The notes beneath the pieces were generated by a model that was not told the origin of the DNA, ran no database searches, and saw only the letters and a program-made list of their open reading frames with translations. From positions 2,852,001 to 2,916,000 of the forward strand of contig NZ_CP011319.1 in assembly GCF_001865675.1 (NCBI RefSeq): 64,000 nucleotides of DNA. The letters are read 5' to 3'. Of this stretch, positions 8,363 to 16,665 are shown piece after piece; within the stretch, counting starts at the first letter, position 1; each line of letters begins with the position of its first letter. The DNA comes from Janthinobacterium sp. 1_2014MBL_MicDiv (lineage in GTDB: Bacteria; Pseudomonadota; Gammaproteobacteria; Burkholderiales; Burkholderiaceae_D). The position numbers and the translations under genes were made by a program.

Positions 8363-9154
8363 CTAGTGCACCTTGACGGCGCGCAAGCCGTACAGGGTCC
8401 AGCCATACAGGATCGCCATCAACAGCACCATGGCCGCGCCCAGCGCCACGGTCCAGCTTTCCGGCATGGACCACGCAGGCTCCAGCTTGCCGGCCGCCAT
8501 GTAGCCGGCCATGGCCACGCAGATGGCGACGATGGGCCAGCCCAGGCGGCGCCGGAATGCGCGCACGATATCCTCCTTGCCGGTACGCATGACCCTGGCC
8601 GTCACCCAGCCATCGAAGGTATCGGTCACGCCCATGCCCACGGCAAACACCAGCCCCGTCAGCAAGGCCGGCCCCATGCCACCGAGGGCCACGGCCGCAT
8701 AGCCCCAGGCGGCCGCCTGCAGGGCCGTATCGAAGACCAGCGCGAACAGCATGCCGACGAGGATGCCGCCCAGCGGGCCGGCAGCGCCTTTCAGCCATCC
8801 GGGCAACATCCGTGCGCGCACATTGGCCAGTTGCGCGCCGGCCAGCAAGGTGCGCGCATTCATGGCGGCAATGAGCAGCAGCAAGGCGATGGGCAGCCAC
8901 TCGAGCCAGCCGAACACAGCTTCCGACGGCGTGAACTGTTCCGCCGCCAAGGCGGCCACGGCGACGATGGCCAGCACGGTAATGCCATGCCCCAGCGCAA
9001 ACATCGCCCCCATCCACGGCGCCCAGCGCGGGTGCGCGGGCAGGCTGCGCAGGGTCAGGCCGTCGACGGCGGCCAGGTGGTCCGGTTCCAGGCCGTGCCG
9101 CATGCCCAGCAGGAAGATCAGCGCCAGGGCGGGCAAGCCCGCTTCCACGCTCAT
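8363..9154 (-). CDS. NicO/NiCoT-family divalent metal transporter
   Basis: The 263-residue inner-membrane protein has about six hydrophobic segments. The NiCoT signature HX4DH is present in the first helix region (RHGLEPDHLAAVDG), and a second His motif occurs in LGHGITV; both fit nickel/cobalt permeases and RcnA-like exporters. The ATG overlaps the upstream CobW stop as ATGA, so it is coupled to a metallochaperone GTPase. Direction of transport and metal cannot be read from sequence; beside a Zur-like gene, zinc-linked control or metal balance is plausible. The family call is firmer than the metal. Confidence 0.85.
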   Translation of the reverse strand: MSVEAGLPALALIFLLGMRHGLEPDHLAAVDGLTLRSLPAHPRWAPWMGAMFALGHGITVLAIVAVAALAAEQFTPSEAVFGWLEWLPIALLLLIAAMNARTLLAGAQLANVRARMLPGWLKGAAGPLGGILVGMLFALVFDTALQAAAWGYAAVALGGMGPALLTGLVFAVGMGVTDTFDGWVTARVMRTGKEDIVRAFRRRLGWPIVAICVAMAGYMAAGKLEPAWSMPESWTVALGAAMVLLMAILYGWTLYGLRAVKVH

Positions 9155-10191
9155 GCGGCCACCCCGGCTGCCGCCCCCGCCACGACCTCGGCCATCATGT
9201 TGGCCGGACTGGCGGCGCCGGCCACGCAGCGGTCCAGGCCACGGATCAGCATATCCTGCGGCAAGTCGCGGCCGATGAAGATCATGGTGCTGGCGCGCGT
9301 TTCATCCTCGCGCCACGGCGCACCCAGTTCCGAGCCCATCAGCATGTGCACGCCCTGGAAGACGGCGCGGCATGGCAGGTCGGCGACATGCAGGATACCC
9401 TTGTAGCGCATCAGCTGGGTGCCGAACAGCTGCACCACGGCATCGAGAAAATTTTCCACCTGCAGCAGGTCGAGGGCCTGGGACTGGTGATACACGAACG
9501 ATTGCACGCCGTCGCCATGGCGATGGCCCAGTTCGCCGAGGAAATCCGGCTCCAGCTCGACGATGGCGTTCAGGTTGAAGCCACGGATGTCCAGGATGTC
9601 GCGCAGCGGCACATTGCCAAAACTCAGCTTTTGCATGCCGGCGCGGCAATTGATGGCCGCCAGGCGCTGGCGCAGCGCGGCCAGCTCGGCCTTGCTGACC
9701 AGGTCCGTCTTCGACAGCAGCAGGCGGTCGGCAAAGCCCACCTGCTCCTGCGCCTCCCTGTGCGCCGTCAGTTGCTGCTGCGCGTGGCGCGCGTCGACCA
9801 CGGTCAGGATGGCGTCGAGCATATAGAACTCGCTGACGGATGGTTCCGCAAAGAAGGTTTGCGCCACGGGACCCGGCGCGGCCAGGCCCGTCGTCTCGAT
9901 GATCACGTGGTCGAAATCGATGGCGCCCGCCGCGCGCCTGGCATGCAGTTCGCCCAGAATGCGGATCAGGTCGCCGCGCACGCTGCAGCAGATGCAGCCA
10001 TTGTTCATTTCCACGATCTGCTCGTCGCTGTCCTGCACCAGCAGTCCATGGTCGATGCTTTCGGCGGCGAATTCATTTTCGATCACGGCGATGCGGTAGC
10101 CGTGATCGCCCTGCAATATGCGCTTGAGCAAGGTGGTTTTCCCGCTGCCGAGAAAACCCGTGATGATGGTGACGGGGATCAGTTCTGTCAT
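9151..10191 (-). CDS. CobW/G3E-family GTPase, metallochaperone type (copy 2)
   Basis: The 346-residue G3E GTPase has the Walker A motif GFLGSGKTTL at residues 11-20 and the metal-binding CxCC motif (NGCICC) near residue 60. The C-terminal CobW domain follows. Family members couple GTP hydrolysis to delivery of zinc or other metals to client proteins. Its stop overlaps the transporter start (ATGA), and it follows the larger CobW gene by 19 bases, so it sits inside a four-gene operon. Paralogues in tandem suggest different clients. It contains no long His-rich metal loop. Confidence 0.92.
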   Translation of the reverse strand: MTELIPVTIITGFLGSGKTTLLKRILQGDHGYRIAVIENEFAAESIDHGLLVQDSDEQIVEMNNGCICCSVRGDLIRILGELHARRAAGAIDFDHVIIETTGLAAPGPVAQTFFAEPSVSEFYMLDAILTVVDARHAQQQLTAHREAQEQVGFADRLLLSKTDLVSKAELAALRQRLAAINCRAGMQKLSFGNVPLRDILDIRGFNLNAIVELEPDFLGELGHRHGDGVQSFVYHQSQALDLLQVENFLDAVVQLFGTQLMRYKGILHVADLPCRAVFQGVHMLMGSELGAPWREDETRASTMIFIGRDLPQDMLIRGLDRCVAGAASPANMMAEVVAGAAAGVAA

Positions 10192-10210
10192 GCTTTTTTC
10201 CTCTTCAAGG

Positions 10211-11437
10211 TTAGTCTTCCAGTTCTTCCATGCGTTGCCATTGGGGAAACGGGTCGGGCAAGCTGCGCCAGGCCGCCATGCCCTTGCGCGTTTCCGTATA
10301 GTTCAGTTGGCATTTTTTCAAGTCCGCCTCGATGGCGGCCTGGTCCATGTCCTGGCCGATGAAGACGATTTCCTGGTAGCGGTCGCCATACGTCTCGCTC
10401 CAGCCCGCCCGCATTTCCGCCAGGGACTCGGCATCCGTCGGCCAGCGCTCGCGCGGCACGGCGGCCCACCACAGGCCCACCGGTTCGATATTCATCAGCT
10501 TGCCCGCGCCGGACAGGCTGGCCACCCATTCGGGGCGGCTGGCCAGCCAGAAATAGCCCTTGCTGCGCACCACGCCGGGTATCGGCCGGGAAATGTAATC
10601 GTGCAGGCGCTGCGCGTGGAACGGTTCTTTCGCCCGGTACACGAAACTGGCTATGCCATAGGCTTCCGTTTCCGGCGTATGGATGCCCGCCAGCTCTTGC
10701 GCCCAGCCCGGCATGCTGGCCGCCTGCTCCAGGTCGAACAAGTTCGTGCCCAGGATGGCGTCCAGCGGCACGACGGACTGGTTGGTTTCGATGACCGTGG
10801 CGCCCGGATTGAGGGCGTGGAGGATGGCCAGCACGCGCCGGCGCTCGTCGGCCCCCACCATGTCGACCTTGTTGAGCACGATGACATTGGCAAACTCGAT
10901 CTGTTCCGTGAGCAAGTTGGCCAGCTGACGGTCATCGCCCTCGCCCGCGATTTCGCCACGCTGCTCCAGGCTGTCTTCGCTGTGGAAATCGTTGAGCAAG
11001 TTGGCGCAGTCGACCACGGTGACCATGCAGTCGATGCGCGCCACGTCGTTCAGGCTGTCGCCATGCTCGTCCTCGAAGTCGAAGGTGGCGGCCACGGGCA
11101 TCGGCTCGCCTACGCCCGTCGATTCGATCAGCAGATAGTCGAAGCGGTCTTCCGCGGCCAGGCGCCGCACTTCCAGCAGCAGGTCGTCGCGCAGGGTGCA
11201 GCAGATGCAGCCGTTCGACATTTCCACCAGTTTTTCTTCCGTACGCGACAGGGCCGCACCGGCCGCCTCGGCGCTGTCCTTCACCAGCGAAGCGTCGATA
11301 TTGACGTCGCTCATGTCGTTGACGATGACGGCCACGCGCTTGCCTTCGCGGTTGCGCAGTATGTGGTTGAGCAAGGTGGTCTTGCCGGCGCCGAGAAAGC
11401 CGGACAGGACGGTGACGGGGAGTTTGCGCTGGGTCAT
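10211..11437 (-). CDS. CobW/G3E-family GTPase, ZigA-like zinc metallochaperone (copy 1)
   Basis: The 408-residue G3E GTPase starts MTQRKLPVTVLSGFLGAGKT at ATG 11437; an in-frame start at 11485 is rejected because family homology begins at 11437. Walker A is GFLGAGKTTL and the metal motif is CICC in NGCICCTLRDDL. The longer C-terminal CobW domain (FWLASRPEW, GLWWAAVPRERWP) matches the ZigA/YeiR-like subgroup, which is induced by zinc starvation and supports zinc-dependent enzymes. It is first in the minus-strand operon and diverges from the ABC operon across the dyads at 11502-11549. Confidence 0.9.
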   Translation of the reverse strand: MTQRKLPVTVLSGFLGAGKTTLLNHILRNREGKRVAVIVNDMSDVNIDASLVKDSAEAAGAALSRTEEKLVEMSNGCICCTLRDDLLLEVRRLAAEDRFDYLLIESTGVGEPMPVAATFDFEDEHGDSLNDVARIDCMVTVVDCANLLNDFHSEDSLEQRGEIAGEGDDRQLANLLTEQIEFANVIVLNKVDMVGADERRRVLAILHALNPGATVIETNQSVVPLDAILGTNLFDLEQAASMPGWAQELAGIHTPETEAYGIASFVYRAKEPFHAQRLHDYISRPIPGVVRSKGYFWLASRPEWVASLSGAGKLMNIEPVGLWWAAVPRERWPTDAESLAEMRAGWSETYGDRYQEIVFIGQDMDQAAIEADLKKCQLNYTETRKGMAAWRSLPDPFPQWQRMEELED

Positions 11438-11501
11438 GGGTATCTTTCGGATGGGGGTGTTGATATGGGCAAGCAAGGGCTGCAATGGATGCTGATTTTT
11501 A

Positions 11502-11549
11502 AATGCAAGTCGATTGCGTTTTGAATTATAATGCAGCTCACTTGCATTT
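11502..11549. promoter_or_regulatory. Symmetric divergent promoter/operator of the metal island
   Basis: AAATGCAAGT (11502-11511) and ACTTGCATTT (11540-11549) are exact reverse complements. Within each arm is a smaller dyad: TGCAA-N5-TTGCG (11505-11519) and TGCAG-N5-TTGCA (11532-11546), 27 bases apart. A perfect TATAAT lies on the plus strand at 11527-11532 and another on the minus strand at 11525-11530, so both divergent -10 boxes sit at the centre. A repressor bound to both dyads would cover both core promoters. The local Zur-like regulator is the obvious candidate, though the motif is not a textbook Zur box. Confidence 0.6.
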
Positions 11550-11590
11550 GTGCGGCAATCTTTGCTTGCCTGCTACCGGAAAGAGAAACC

Positions 11591-12247
11591 ATGCTCCACC
11601 TCGCCTCACTGACGTACGGCTATGACGATGCGCCCCCCGTGCTCGACATCGCCGCCTTCCACTTGCCCGCCGGGCGCCATGCGCTGCTGCTGGGACCGTC
11701 CGGCTCGGGCAAATCGACCTTGCTGCATCTGCTGGCAGGCATCCTGGCACCGCAGCAAGGCCGCCTGGAAGTGGCGGGCACGTCGCTGGCGGGCCTCTCG
11801 CCGCGCCAACGCGACAGCTGGCGCGGCAGCACCGTCGGCTTGCTGCCACAGCAACTGGCGCTGGTGCCCAGCTTGAACGTGCTCGACAATGTTTTGCTGC
11901 CCGCCTATGCCAGCGGCAAGCGGCCCGACCGGAACCGCGCGGCCAGCCTGCTGGGCCAATTGGGGCTGGCCGACAAGCTGGCCGCCTATCCGCACGCATT
12001 GAGCGGCGGCCAGCGGCAACGAACCGCCATCGCGCGCGCCGTCTTCATGCGCCCGCGGCTGATCCTGGCCGACGAGCCGACGGCCAACCTCGATGACGGC
12101 GCCTGCGCGGCCGTCGTCAACCTGCTGGCGCGGCAGGCGGCACAGGCTGGTGCCTCGCTCGTCATCGCCAGCCACGACGCGCGCGTGCTGGCCGCCTTGC
12201 CGGACGCCGCCGTGCTGCGCCTGCCTCGCGCCGGGCTGGCGCCATGA
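11591..12247 (+). CDS. ABC transporter ATP-binding protein (MacB/LolD type)
   Basis: The 218-residue ATPase has Walker A GPSGSGKST, signature LSGGQRQR, Walker B LILADEPT with catalytic Glu, and the H-loop SHD. Similarity is to LolD/MacB-type ATPases that drive FtsX-like permeases. ATG 11591 is chosen because the fold begins there and GGAAAGAG lies upstream; the in-frame ATG 11531 falls within the promoter dyad. Its stop overlaps the permease start (ATGA). The order ATPase-permease-DUF3299 resembles the Zur-controlled PA4064-PA4066 genes of Pseudomonas aeruginosa as I recall them. The substrate is unknown. Confidence 0.92.
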   Translation: MLHLASLTYGYDDAPPVLDIAAFHLPAGRHALLLGPSGSGKSTLLHLLAGILAPQQGRLEVAGTSLAGLSPRQRDSWRGSTVGLLPQQLALVPSLNVLDNVLLPAYASGKRPDRNRAASLLGQLGLADKLAAYPHALSGGQRQRTAIARAVFMRPRLILADEPTANLDDGACAAVVNLLARQAAQAGASLVIASHDARVLAALPDAAVLRLPRAGLAP

Positions 12248-13446
12248 ACGCGGTGACGCTGGCCTGGCGCGCCCTGCGCCACAAGCCGCTGGCATCGAGC
12301 CTGAATCTGCTGCTGGTGGCGATCGGCATCGCCATGATGACCTTCATCCTGGCCGTCTCCAGCCAGCTGGAGGAGCACGCCGGGCGCGATGCGCAGGGCA
12401 TCGACCTCGTGGTGGGCGCGAAAGGCTCGCCGCTGCAGCTGATCCTGTCGTCCGTGTATCACGCTGACATTCCGACCGGCAACATTCCCGAGACCACGCT
12501 GGCGGCGGTCGCCGCGCAGCCATTGGTGAAGTCGGTCATCCCCCTGGCCCTGGGCGACAATTTCCACGGTTTCCGCATCGTCGGCAGCACGACGGCGCTG
12601 CTCGATCATTACGGCGCACAACTGGCGCAAGGCCGGCCGCCCTCGCAAGCGATGCAAGCCGTGTTCGGCGCCCGGGCGGCGCGCGCCACGGGAGCGACCC
12701 TGGGCGCCACCTTCGCCGGTTCGCATGGGCTGGCGGCGGGCGGCGAACTGCATGACCACGCGCCCTACACGGTGGTGGGCATCCTCAAGCCGACGGGCAC
12801 GGTGCTCGACCGCCTGATCGTCACGCCCGTCGCGTCCGTGTGGCGCGTGCACGAAACAGACCCCGACGAGCAGCCGGCCGAACCAGCCGCGACAACTCCC
12901 GGGCGCGAACTGACAGCCGTGCTGGTGCAATACGCGTCGCCGCTGTCCGCGATCACGCTGCCGCACTGGGTGAATAGCCAGCCAGGGTTGCAGGCGGCCC
13001 AGCCGGCGTTCGAGGCGGCACGCCTGTTCAACCTGCTGGGCGTGGGTATCGCCGTGCTGCACGCCATCGCCGCCGGCGTGCTGCTGGTGGCGGCCTTGTC
13101 GCTGTTCGTCGCCCTGTATGGCGCGCTGGAAGAACGCAGGATGGATCTGGCCATCCTGCGCACCCTGGGCGCCTCGCCCTCCAAACTGCTGGGCCTGCTA
13201 CTGACGCAGGGCTTGCTGCTGTCGTCGACAGGAGCGGCGCTGGGCTGGCTGCTCGGGCATGGCGGCGTCGCGCTGTTGCAGTGGAGCATGGATGGCGAGC
13301 AAACGCTGAACTTGCAGGCCTGGCGCCTTGCGCCCGATGAAGCGTGGCTGCCCGTCATCGCCGCAGCCGTGGGCTTGCTGGCGGCCGCCCTGCCCGCCGC
13401 GCGCGCCTACCGCACCGATATCGCCGCCACCCTGGCGCGCCCCTGA
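12244..13446 (+). CDS. ABC transporter permease (FtsX/MacB-like)
   Basis: The 400-residue inner-membrane protein has one N-terminal membrane segment (NLLLVAIGIAMMTFILAVS), a periplasmic MacB-like domain of about 220 residues, and three C-terminal segments (near residues 270-295, 320-340, 375-395). This is the four-helix FtsX layout used for mechanotransmission rather than classical import. The conserved RRMDLAILRTLGAS-type loop is present as RRMDLAILRTLG. It is coupled to the ATPase by a 4-base overlap. A role in moving zinc-related proteins or envelope components under metal limitation is inferred from its neighbours. Confidence 0.9.
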   Translation: MNAVTLAWRALRHKPLASSLNLLLVAIGIAMMTFILAVSSQLEEHAGRDAQGIDLVVGAKGSPLQLILSSVYHADIPTGNIPETTLAAVAAQPLVKSVIPLALGDNFHGFRIVGSTTALLDHYGAQLAQGRPPSQAMQAVFGARAARATGATLGATFAGSHGLAAGGELHDHAPYTVVGILKPTGTVLDRLIVTPVASVWRVHETDPDEQPAEPAATTPGRELTAVLVQYASPLSAITLPHWVNSQPGLQAAQPAFEAARLFNLLGVGIAVLHAIAAGVLLVAALSLFVALYGALEERRMDLAILRTLGASPSKLLGLLLTQGLLLSSTGAALGWLLGHGGVALLQWSMDGEQTLNLQAWRLAPDEAWLPVIAAAVGLLAAALPAARAYRTDIAATLARP

Positions 13447-13458
13447 AAGGAAAACGCA

Positions 13459-13965
13459 ATGTTGCATCGCCTCTTGTTGAAACGCCTCGTACTGGGCGCT
13501 GGCGCACTGGCCGGCGCCAGCCTGCTGGCCAGCGCCTCCGCTTCCGCGCTGGCCGGCGCGCTGAACGAGCCGCCCTCGTTCTTCGCCCCCTTGACGGATA
13601 TCCCGGGAGTGGTCTCGTGGAAACTGCTGGGCAAGGCCACCACCGTGAAGGCAAGCAAGGGCCGCATGGTGCCGAAGTACACGCCGGACATCCGCGCGCT
13701 CGACAACACGGAGGTGAAAGTGCAAGGCTTCATGATGCCCCTGGAGCCGGGCCAGAAGCAGAAGCATTTCCTGCTGACCGTCACTTCGGCCAGCTGTCCC
13801 TTTTGCCTGCCGGCCGGCCCGGAAGGCGTAGTCGAGATCAAGAGCCGAACGCCGGTCAAGTTCAGCTACGCGCCCTTCATCCTGCAGGGCAAGCTGACAG
13901 TGCTGGCCAGCGACCCCATGGGCCTGTACTACCGCATGACGGACGCCATCGTGGTGCCGCCATGA
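13459..13965 (+). CDS. Exported DUF3299 protein
   Basis: The 168-residue protein has an N-terminal signal sequence (residues 1 to about 33, Ala-rich, ending ASASALAGA) and a small beta-rich DUF3299 domain. A CPFC motif lies near residues 115-118 in SASCPFCLPAGPEG. DUF3299 proteins are repeatedly next to MacB-like ABC genes in zinc-responsive operons, and the paired cysteines may bind metal or take part in redox. The start follows the permease stop by 12 bases with AAAGGAAAA upstream. Its stop overlaps the TlpA start (ATGA). The molecular function is not established. Confidence 0.85.
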   Translation: MLHRLLLKRLVLGAGALAGASLLASASASALAGALNEPPSFFAPLTDIPGVVSWKLLGKATTVKASKGRMVPKYTPDIRALDNTEVKVQGFMMPLEPGQKQKHFLLTVTSASCPFCLPAGPEGVVEIKSRTPVKFSYAPFILQGKLTVLASDPMGLYYRMTDAIVVPP

Positions 13966-14414
13966 AAGCGTGGCTGCTGCCGCTGCTGATCGCCGGCAGC
14001 GCGACCGCCGCGCCGCTGCGCTTCGACCTGCCCCGCCTCGATGCGGACGGCAGCCTGGGCCTGCGCCAGTACCGGGGCCAGGCCGTGGTGCTCAATTTCT
14101 GGGCCAGCAACTGCCTGCCCTGCGTCCGGGAGTTGCCGATACTGAATGCCTACGCCGCCAGCGCGCCCCGGCAACGTCTGATCGGCATCGCCATCGATAC
14201 GCGGGCAGCCGCGCAAGCGTTCCTGCGAAGCCACCCTGCCAGCTATCCCCAGGCCTTGGCCAGGCCAGACTTGTTGCCCATCTTTGGCAATCAAATCAAG
14301 GGCTTGCCGTACACAGTGATTCTGAACTCTCAACATCAGGTCTGCACGCGGCGGCTGGGGCCCGTCGATGCGGCCTGGCTGGCCGGCGCCGTGGCCGCCT
14401 GCGCGCGCCCCTGA
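13962..14414 (+). CDS. TlpA/ResA-like thioredoxin-fold protein
   Basis: The 150-residue secreted protein has a signal peptide (residues 1-17, MKAWLLPLLIAGSATAA) and a thioredoxin fold with the active-site motif NCLPC in NFWASNCLPCVREL, and the cis-Pro loop in KGLPYTVIL. It probably acts as a periplasmic thiol-disulfide reductant. Being translationally coupled to the CPFC-containing DUF3299 protein, a likely role is to keep that CxxC reduced; this is inference. It closes the plus-strand metal operon. The ATG at 13962 overlaps the preceding stop. Confidence 0.87.
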   Translation: MKAWLLPLLIAGSATAAPLRFDLPRLDADGSLGLRQYRGQAVVLNFWASNCLPCVRELPILNAYAASAPRQRLIGIAIDTRAAAQAFLRSHPASYPQALARPDLLPIFGNQIKGLPYTVILNSQHQVCTRRLGPVDAAWLAGAVAACARP

Positions 14415-14497
14415 TTCCATGCGCCCCGCGCGGCTGTCATGGTGGCGTCACATGGCGGCGTTACAGTCGCGTCCTTTGAATCTTTCCGAGGGCGGTA

Positions 14498-16600
14498 ATG
14501 AAAACAAATTGGGTCATGCTGGCGGCGCTGGCAAGTGTGGGTCTCGTCGGTTGCAACGGCAGTTCGAATACGCCGGCGGTGCCGGCCATTCCCGAAGGCA
14601 CGACGGTCACCGTGGCGCTGCTGGAAACGACGGACATCCATTCGAATGTCCTCAGTTATAACTACTATGCGCTGGCCGAGGACACGAGCCTGGGCCTGGA
14701 GCGCACGTCGACCCTGATCCAGGCGGCGCGCGCGGAAAATCCGAACAATGTCTTGCTCGACGATGGCGACGTCATCCAGGGCACCCTGCTGGCCGACCTG
14801 CAGGCCGTGGCCGCGCCCGTGCCTTGCAGCGGCACCCTGGCCGTGCACAAGGCCATGAACGCGCTGAAATACGACGCGGGCGGCATGGGCAACCATGAAT
14901 TCAACTATGGCCTGGCTTACCTGAGCCAGATCACCAATACGGACTTCGGCATCCCCGGCGTGGTCAAGCCGACGGGCACTTGCGGCGCGCCCGCCTTCCC
15001 TTCCGTGCTGAGCAATGTCGTCGGCGTGGCCAGCGGCAAGCCCATCTTCCAGCCCTATACCGTGCTGCCCCGCGATTTCGATGCGACCGCGCCCGATGGC
15101 AGCAAGCTCAAGGTCAAGATCAATGTGGGCGTGCTGAGCTTTGTGCCGCCGCAAATCCTCGAATGGGACCAGAAGGTGTTGGCTGGCAAGGTCAGCGTAA
15201 CGGGCGTGCAGGAAGCGGCGAAACAGTACGTGCCGGAATTGCGCAGCAAGGGCGCCGACCTGGTCGTGGCCCTGTCGCATGGCGGCCTGGACACCAGCGC
15301 CTACAGCCCGAAGATGGAAAACGGCAGCTATCACCTGACCAGCACCGGCATCGATGCGCTGATGATCGGCCACTCGCACTTGATCTTCCCGAAAGGCAAG
15401 GAAGTGGGCGCGGCCGCGCTGGACGCCTCGTTTGCCGCCTTCCCCGCCAGCGCCAAGATCGACGCCGTCAACGGTTTCGTCAACGGCGTGCCCACCGTCA
15501 TGGCGCAAAGCTGGGGCCGTCGCCTGGGCATCATCAAGCTGACGCTCGCCTACCAGGGCGGCAAGTGGGTGGTGCAGCCGGCCAAGACGACGGTCGAGTC
15601 GCGCGGCTTCAAGTACACGGATGGCACGACCCTCGTGAAAGCCGACCCGGCCATCGCGCCGCTGGTCGCCACCGAGCACGCGGCCACCATCGCCTACGCC
15701 AGGCAGCCGCTGGGCATCAGCACGGATTTCGAGATGTCGGCCTACTTCGCGCTGGTGGGCGATGTCAGCGCCATCCAGCTGGTGAACCAGGCGCAGCTCG
15801 ACTATGTGAAGAACTTCATCGCCACCAGCACGGACGCCACTTTGTCGAGTTACAAGGACATCCCCGTCATCTCGTGCAGCGCGCCGTTCAAGGCGGGTCG
15901 CAACGGGCCGTCGGACTTCACGGACGTGGCCGCTGGCGCGACGCCGGCCGCGCCGATCGGCTTGCAGGTGCGCAATCCGGGCGACCTGTATTTGTATAGC
16001 AACAACAACTTGCAAGCCGTGAAGATCAAGGGGGCGGACTTGAAGGCGTGGCTGGAAACGTCGGCCAAGCAATTTGCCCAGATCGACCCGGCCAAGACGG
16101 CCGAGCAGGACCTGGTGCCGTCGTATGGCACGATCTATAACTATGACGTGTTCTATGCGGAAAACAATGCCCTGACGTACCAGATCGACGTGACGAAGCC
16201 GGCCGGCAGCCGCATCGTCAACCTCAGCTACAAGGGCGCGCCCGTGGCCGACAGTGCCGACTTCATCGTCGCCACCAACGACTACCGCGCCGGCGGCGGC
16301 GGCGCCGTGCCCGGCATCGACGGCAGCAAGACCATCATCAAGTCGCCCGATGCCAACCAGGCCGTGGTCAGCAACTACCTGGCCTCGCTCAGCACCAAGG
16401 GCGGCAAGGTGACGCTGGCGGCGAACGGCAGCGCGCGCAGCTGGAGCTTCGTCAAGACGGCCACGGCCGGCCCCGTGATCCTGCGCTCGGCGCCGGGCCA
16501 CCTGGCGCTGGCGCAAGGCAGCGGCATCGTCAACGTGGCGTCCGAAGGCGGCCTCGACGCCAGCGGCTTTGCCAAGTACAACATCGATCTGTCTAAATAA
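14498..16600 (+). CDS. Lipoprotein 5'-nucleotidase / 2',3'-cyclic-nucleotide phosphodiesterase family
   Basis: The 700-residue protein begins with a lipoprotein signal (lipobox LVGC). The calcineurin-like metallophosphatase domain shows ETTDIHSN, LLDDGDVIQGT, GNHEFNYG and GHSHLIFP metal-ligand motifs (residues about 45-300). A C-terminal 5'-nucleotidase domain follows (residues about 380-640), including NDYRAGGGGAVPG. It should hydrolyse extracellular or periplasmic nucleotides, releasing nucleoside and phosphate. GAGGGCGG precedes the ATG. It stands alone; a strong hairpin at 16617-16655 follows. Precise substrate range is not readable. Confidence 0.9.
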   Translation: MKTNWVMLAALASVGLVGCNGSSNTPAVPAIPEGTTVTVALLETTDIHSNVLSYNYYALAEDTSLGLERTSTLIQAARAENPNNVLLDDGDVIQGTLLADLQAVAAPVPCSGTLAVHKAMNALKYDAGGMGNHEFNYGLAYLSQITNTDFGIPGVVKPTGTCGAPAFPSVLSNVVGVASGKPIFQPYTVLPRDFDATAPDGSKLKVKINVGVLSFVPPQILEWDQKVLAGKVSVTGVQEAAKQYVPELRSKGADLVVALSHGGLDTSAYSPKMENGSYHLTSTGIDALMIGHSHLIFPKGKEVGAAALDASFAAFPASAKIDAVNGFVNGVPTVMAQSWGRRLGIIKLTLAYQGGKWVVQPAKTTVESRGFKYTDGTTLVKADPAIAPLVATEHAATIAYARQPLGISTDFEMSAYFALVGDVSAIQLVNQAQLDYVKNFIATSTDATLSSYKDIPVISCSAPFKAGRNGPSDFTDVAAGATPAAPIGLQVRNPGDLYLYSNNNLQAVKIKGADLKAWLETSAKQFAQIDPAKTAEQDLVPSYGTIYNYDVFYAENNALTYQIDVTKPAGSRIVNLSYKGAPVADSADFIVATNDYRAGGGGAVPGIDGSKTIIKSPDANQAVVSNYLASLSTKGGKVTLAANGSARSWSFVKTATAGPVILRSAPGHLALAQGSGIVNVASEGGLDASGFAKYNIDLSK

Positions 16601-16616
16601 TCCGTTGTGCAACTCA

Positions 16617-16655
16617 GGCGAGCCGGGACAGCGGTGGTCCCGGCCCGCCTTGATT
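16617..16655 (+). terminator. Hairpin terminator after the 5'-nucleotidase gene
   Basis: GCCGGGAC (16622-16629) pairs exactly with GTCCCGGC (16637-16644) around a 7-base loop; the stem is extended by GGCG (16617-16620) and CGCC (16646-16649). The tail TTGATT is only weakly T-rich, and the ribosome site of the next gene follows directly, so it may act as partial terminator or attenuator. Confidence 0.6.
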
Positions 16656-16665
16656 GAAGGTGATC

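Noticed and set aside
11531..11590. Upstream ATG for the ABC ATPase gene
   Set aside because: It would start inside the TATAAT/operator dyad and add 20 residues not belonging to the ATPase fold; ATG 11591 has a usable ribosome site.
14336..16612. A 758-codon minus-strand frame opposite the 5'-nucleotidase
   Set aside because: Shadow of the plus-strand gene; no domain, no ribosome site and Arg/His/Gln-rich.
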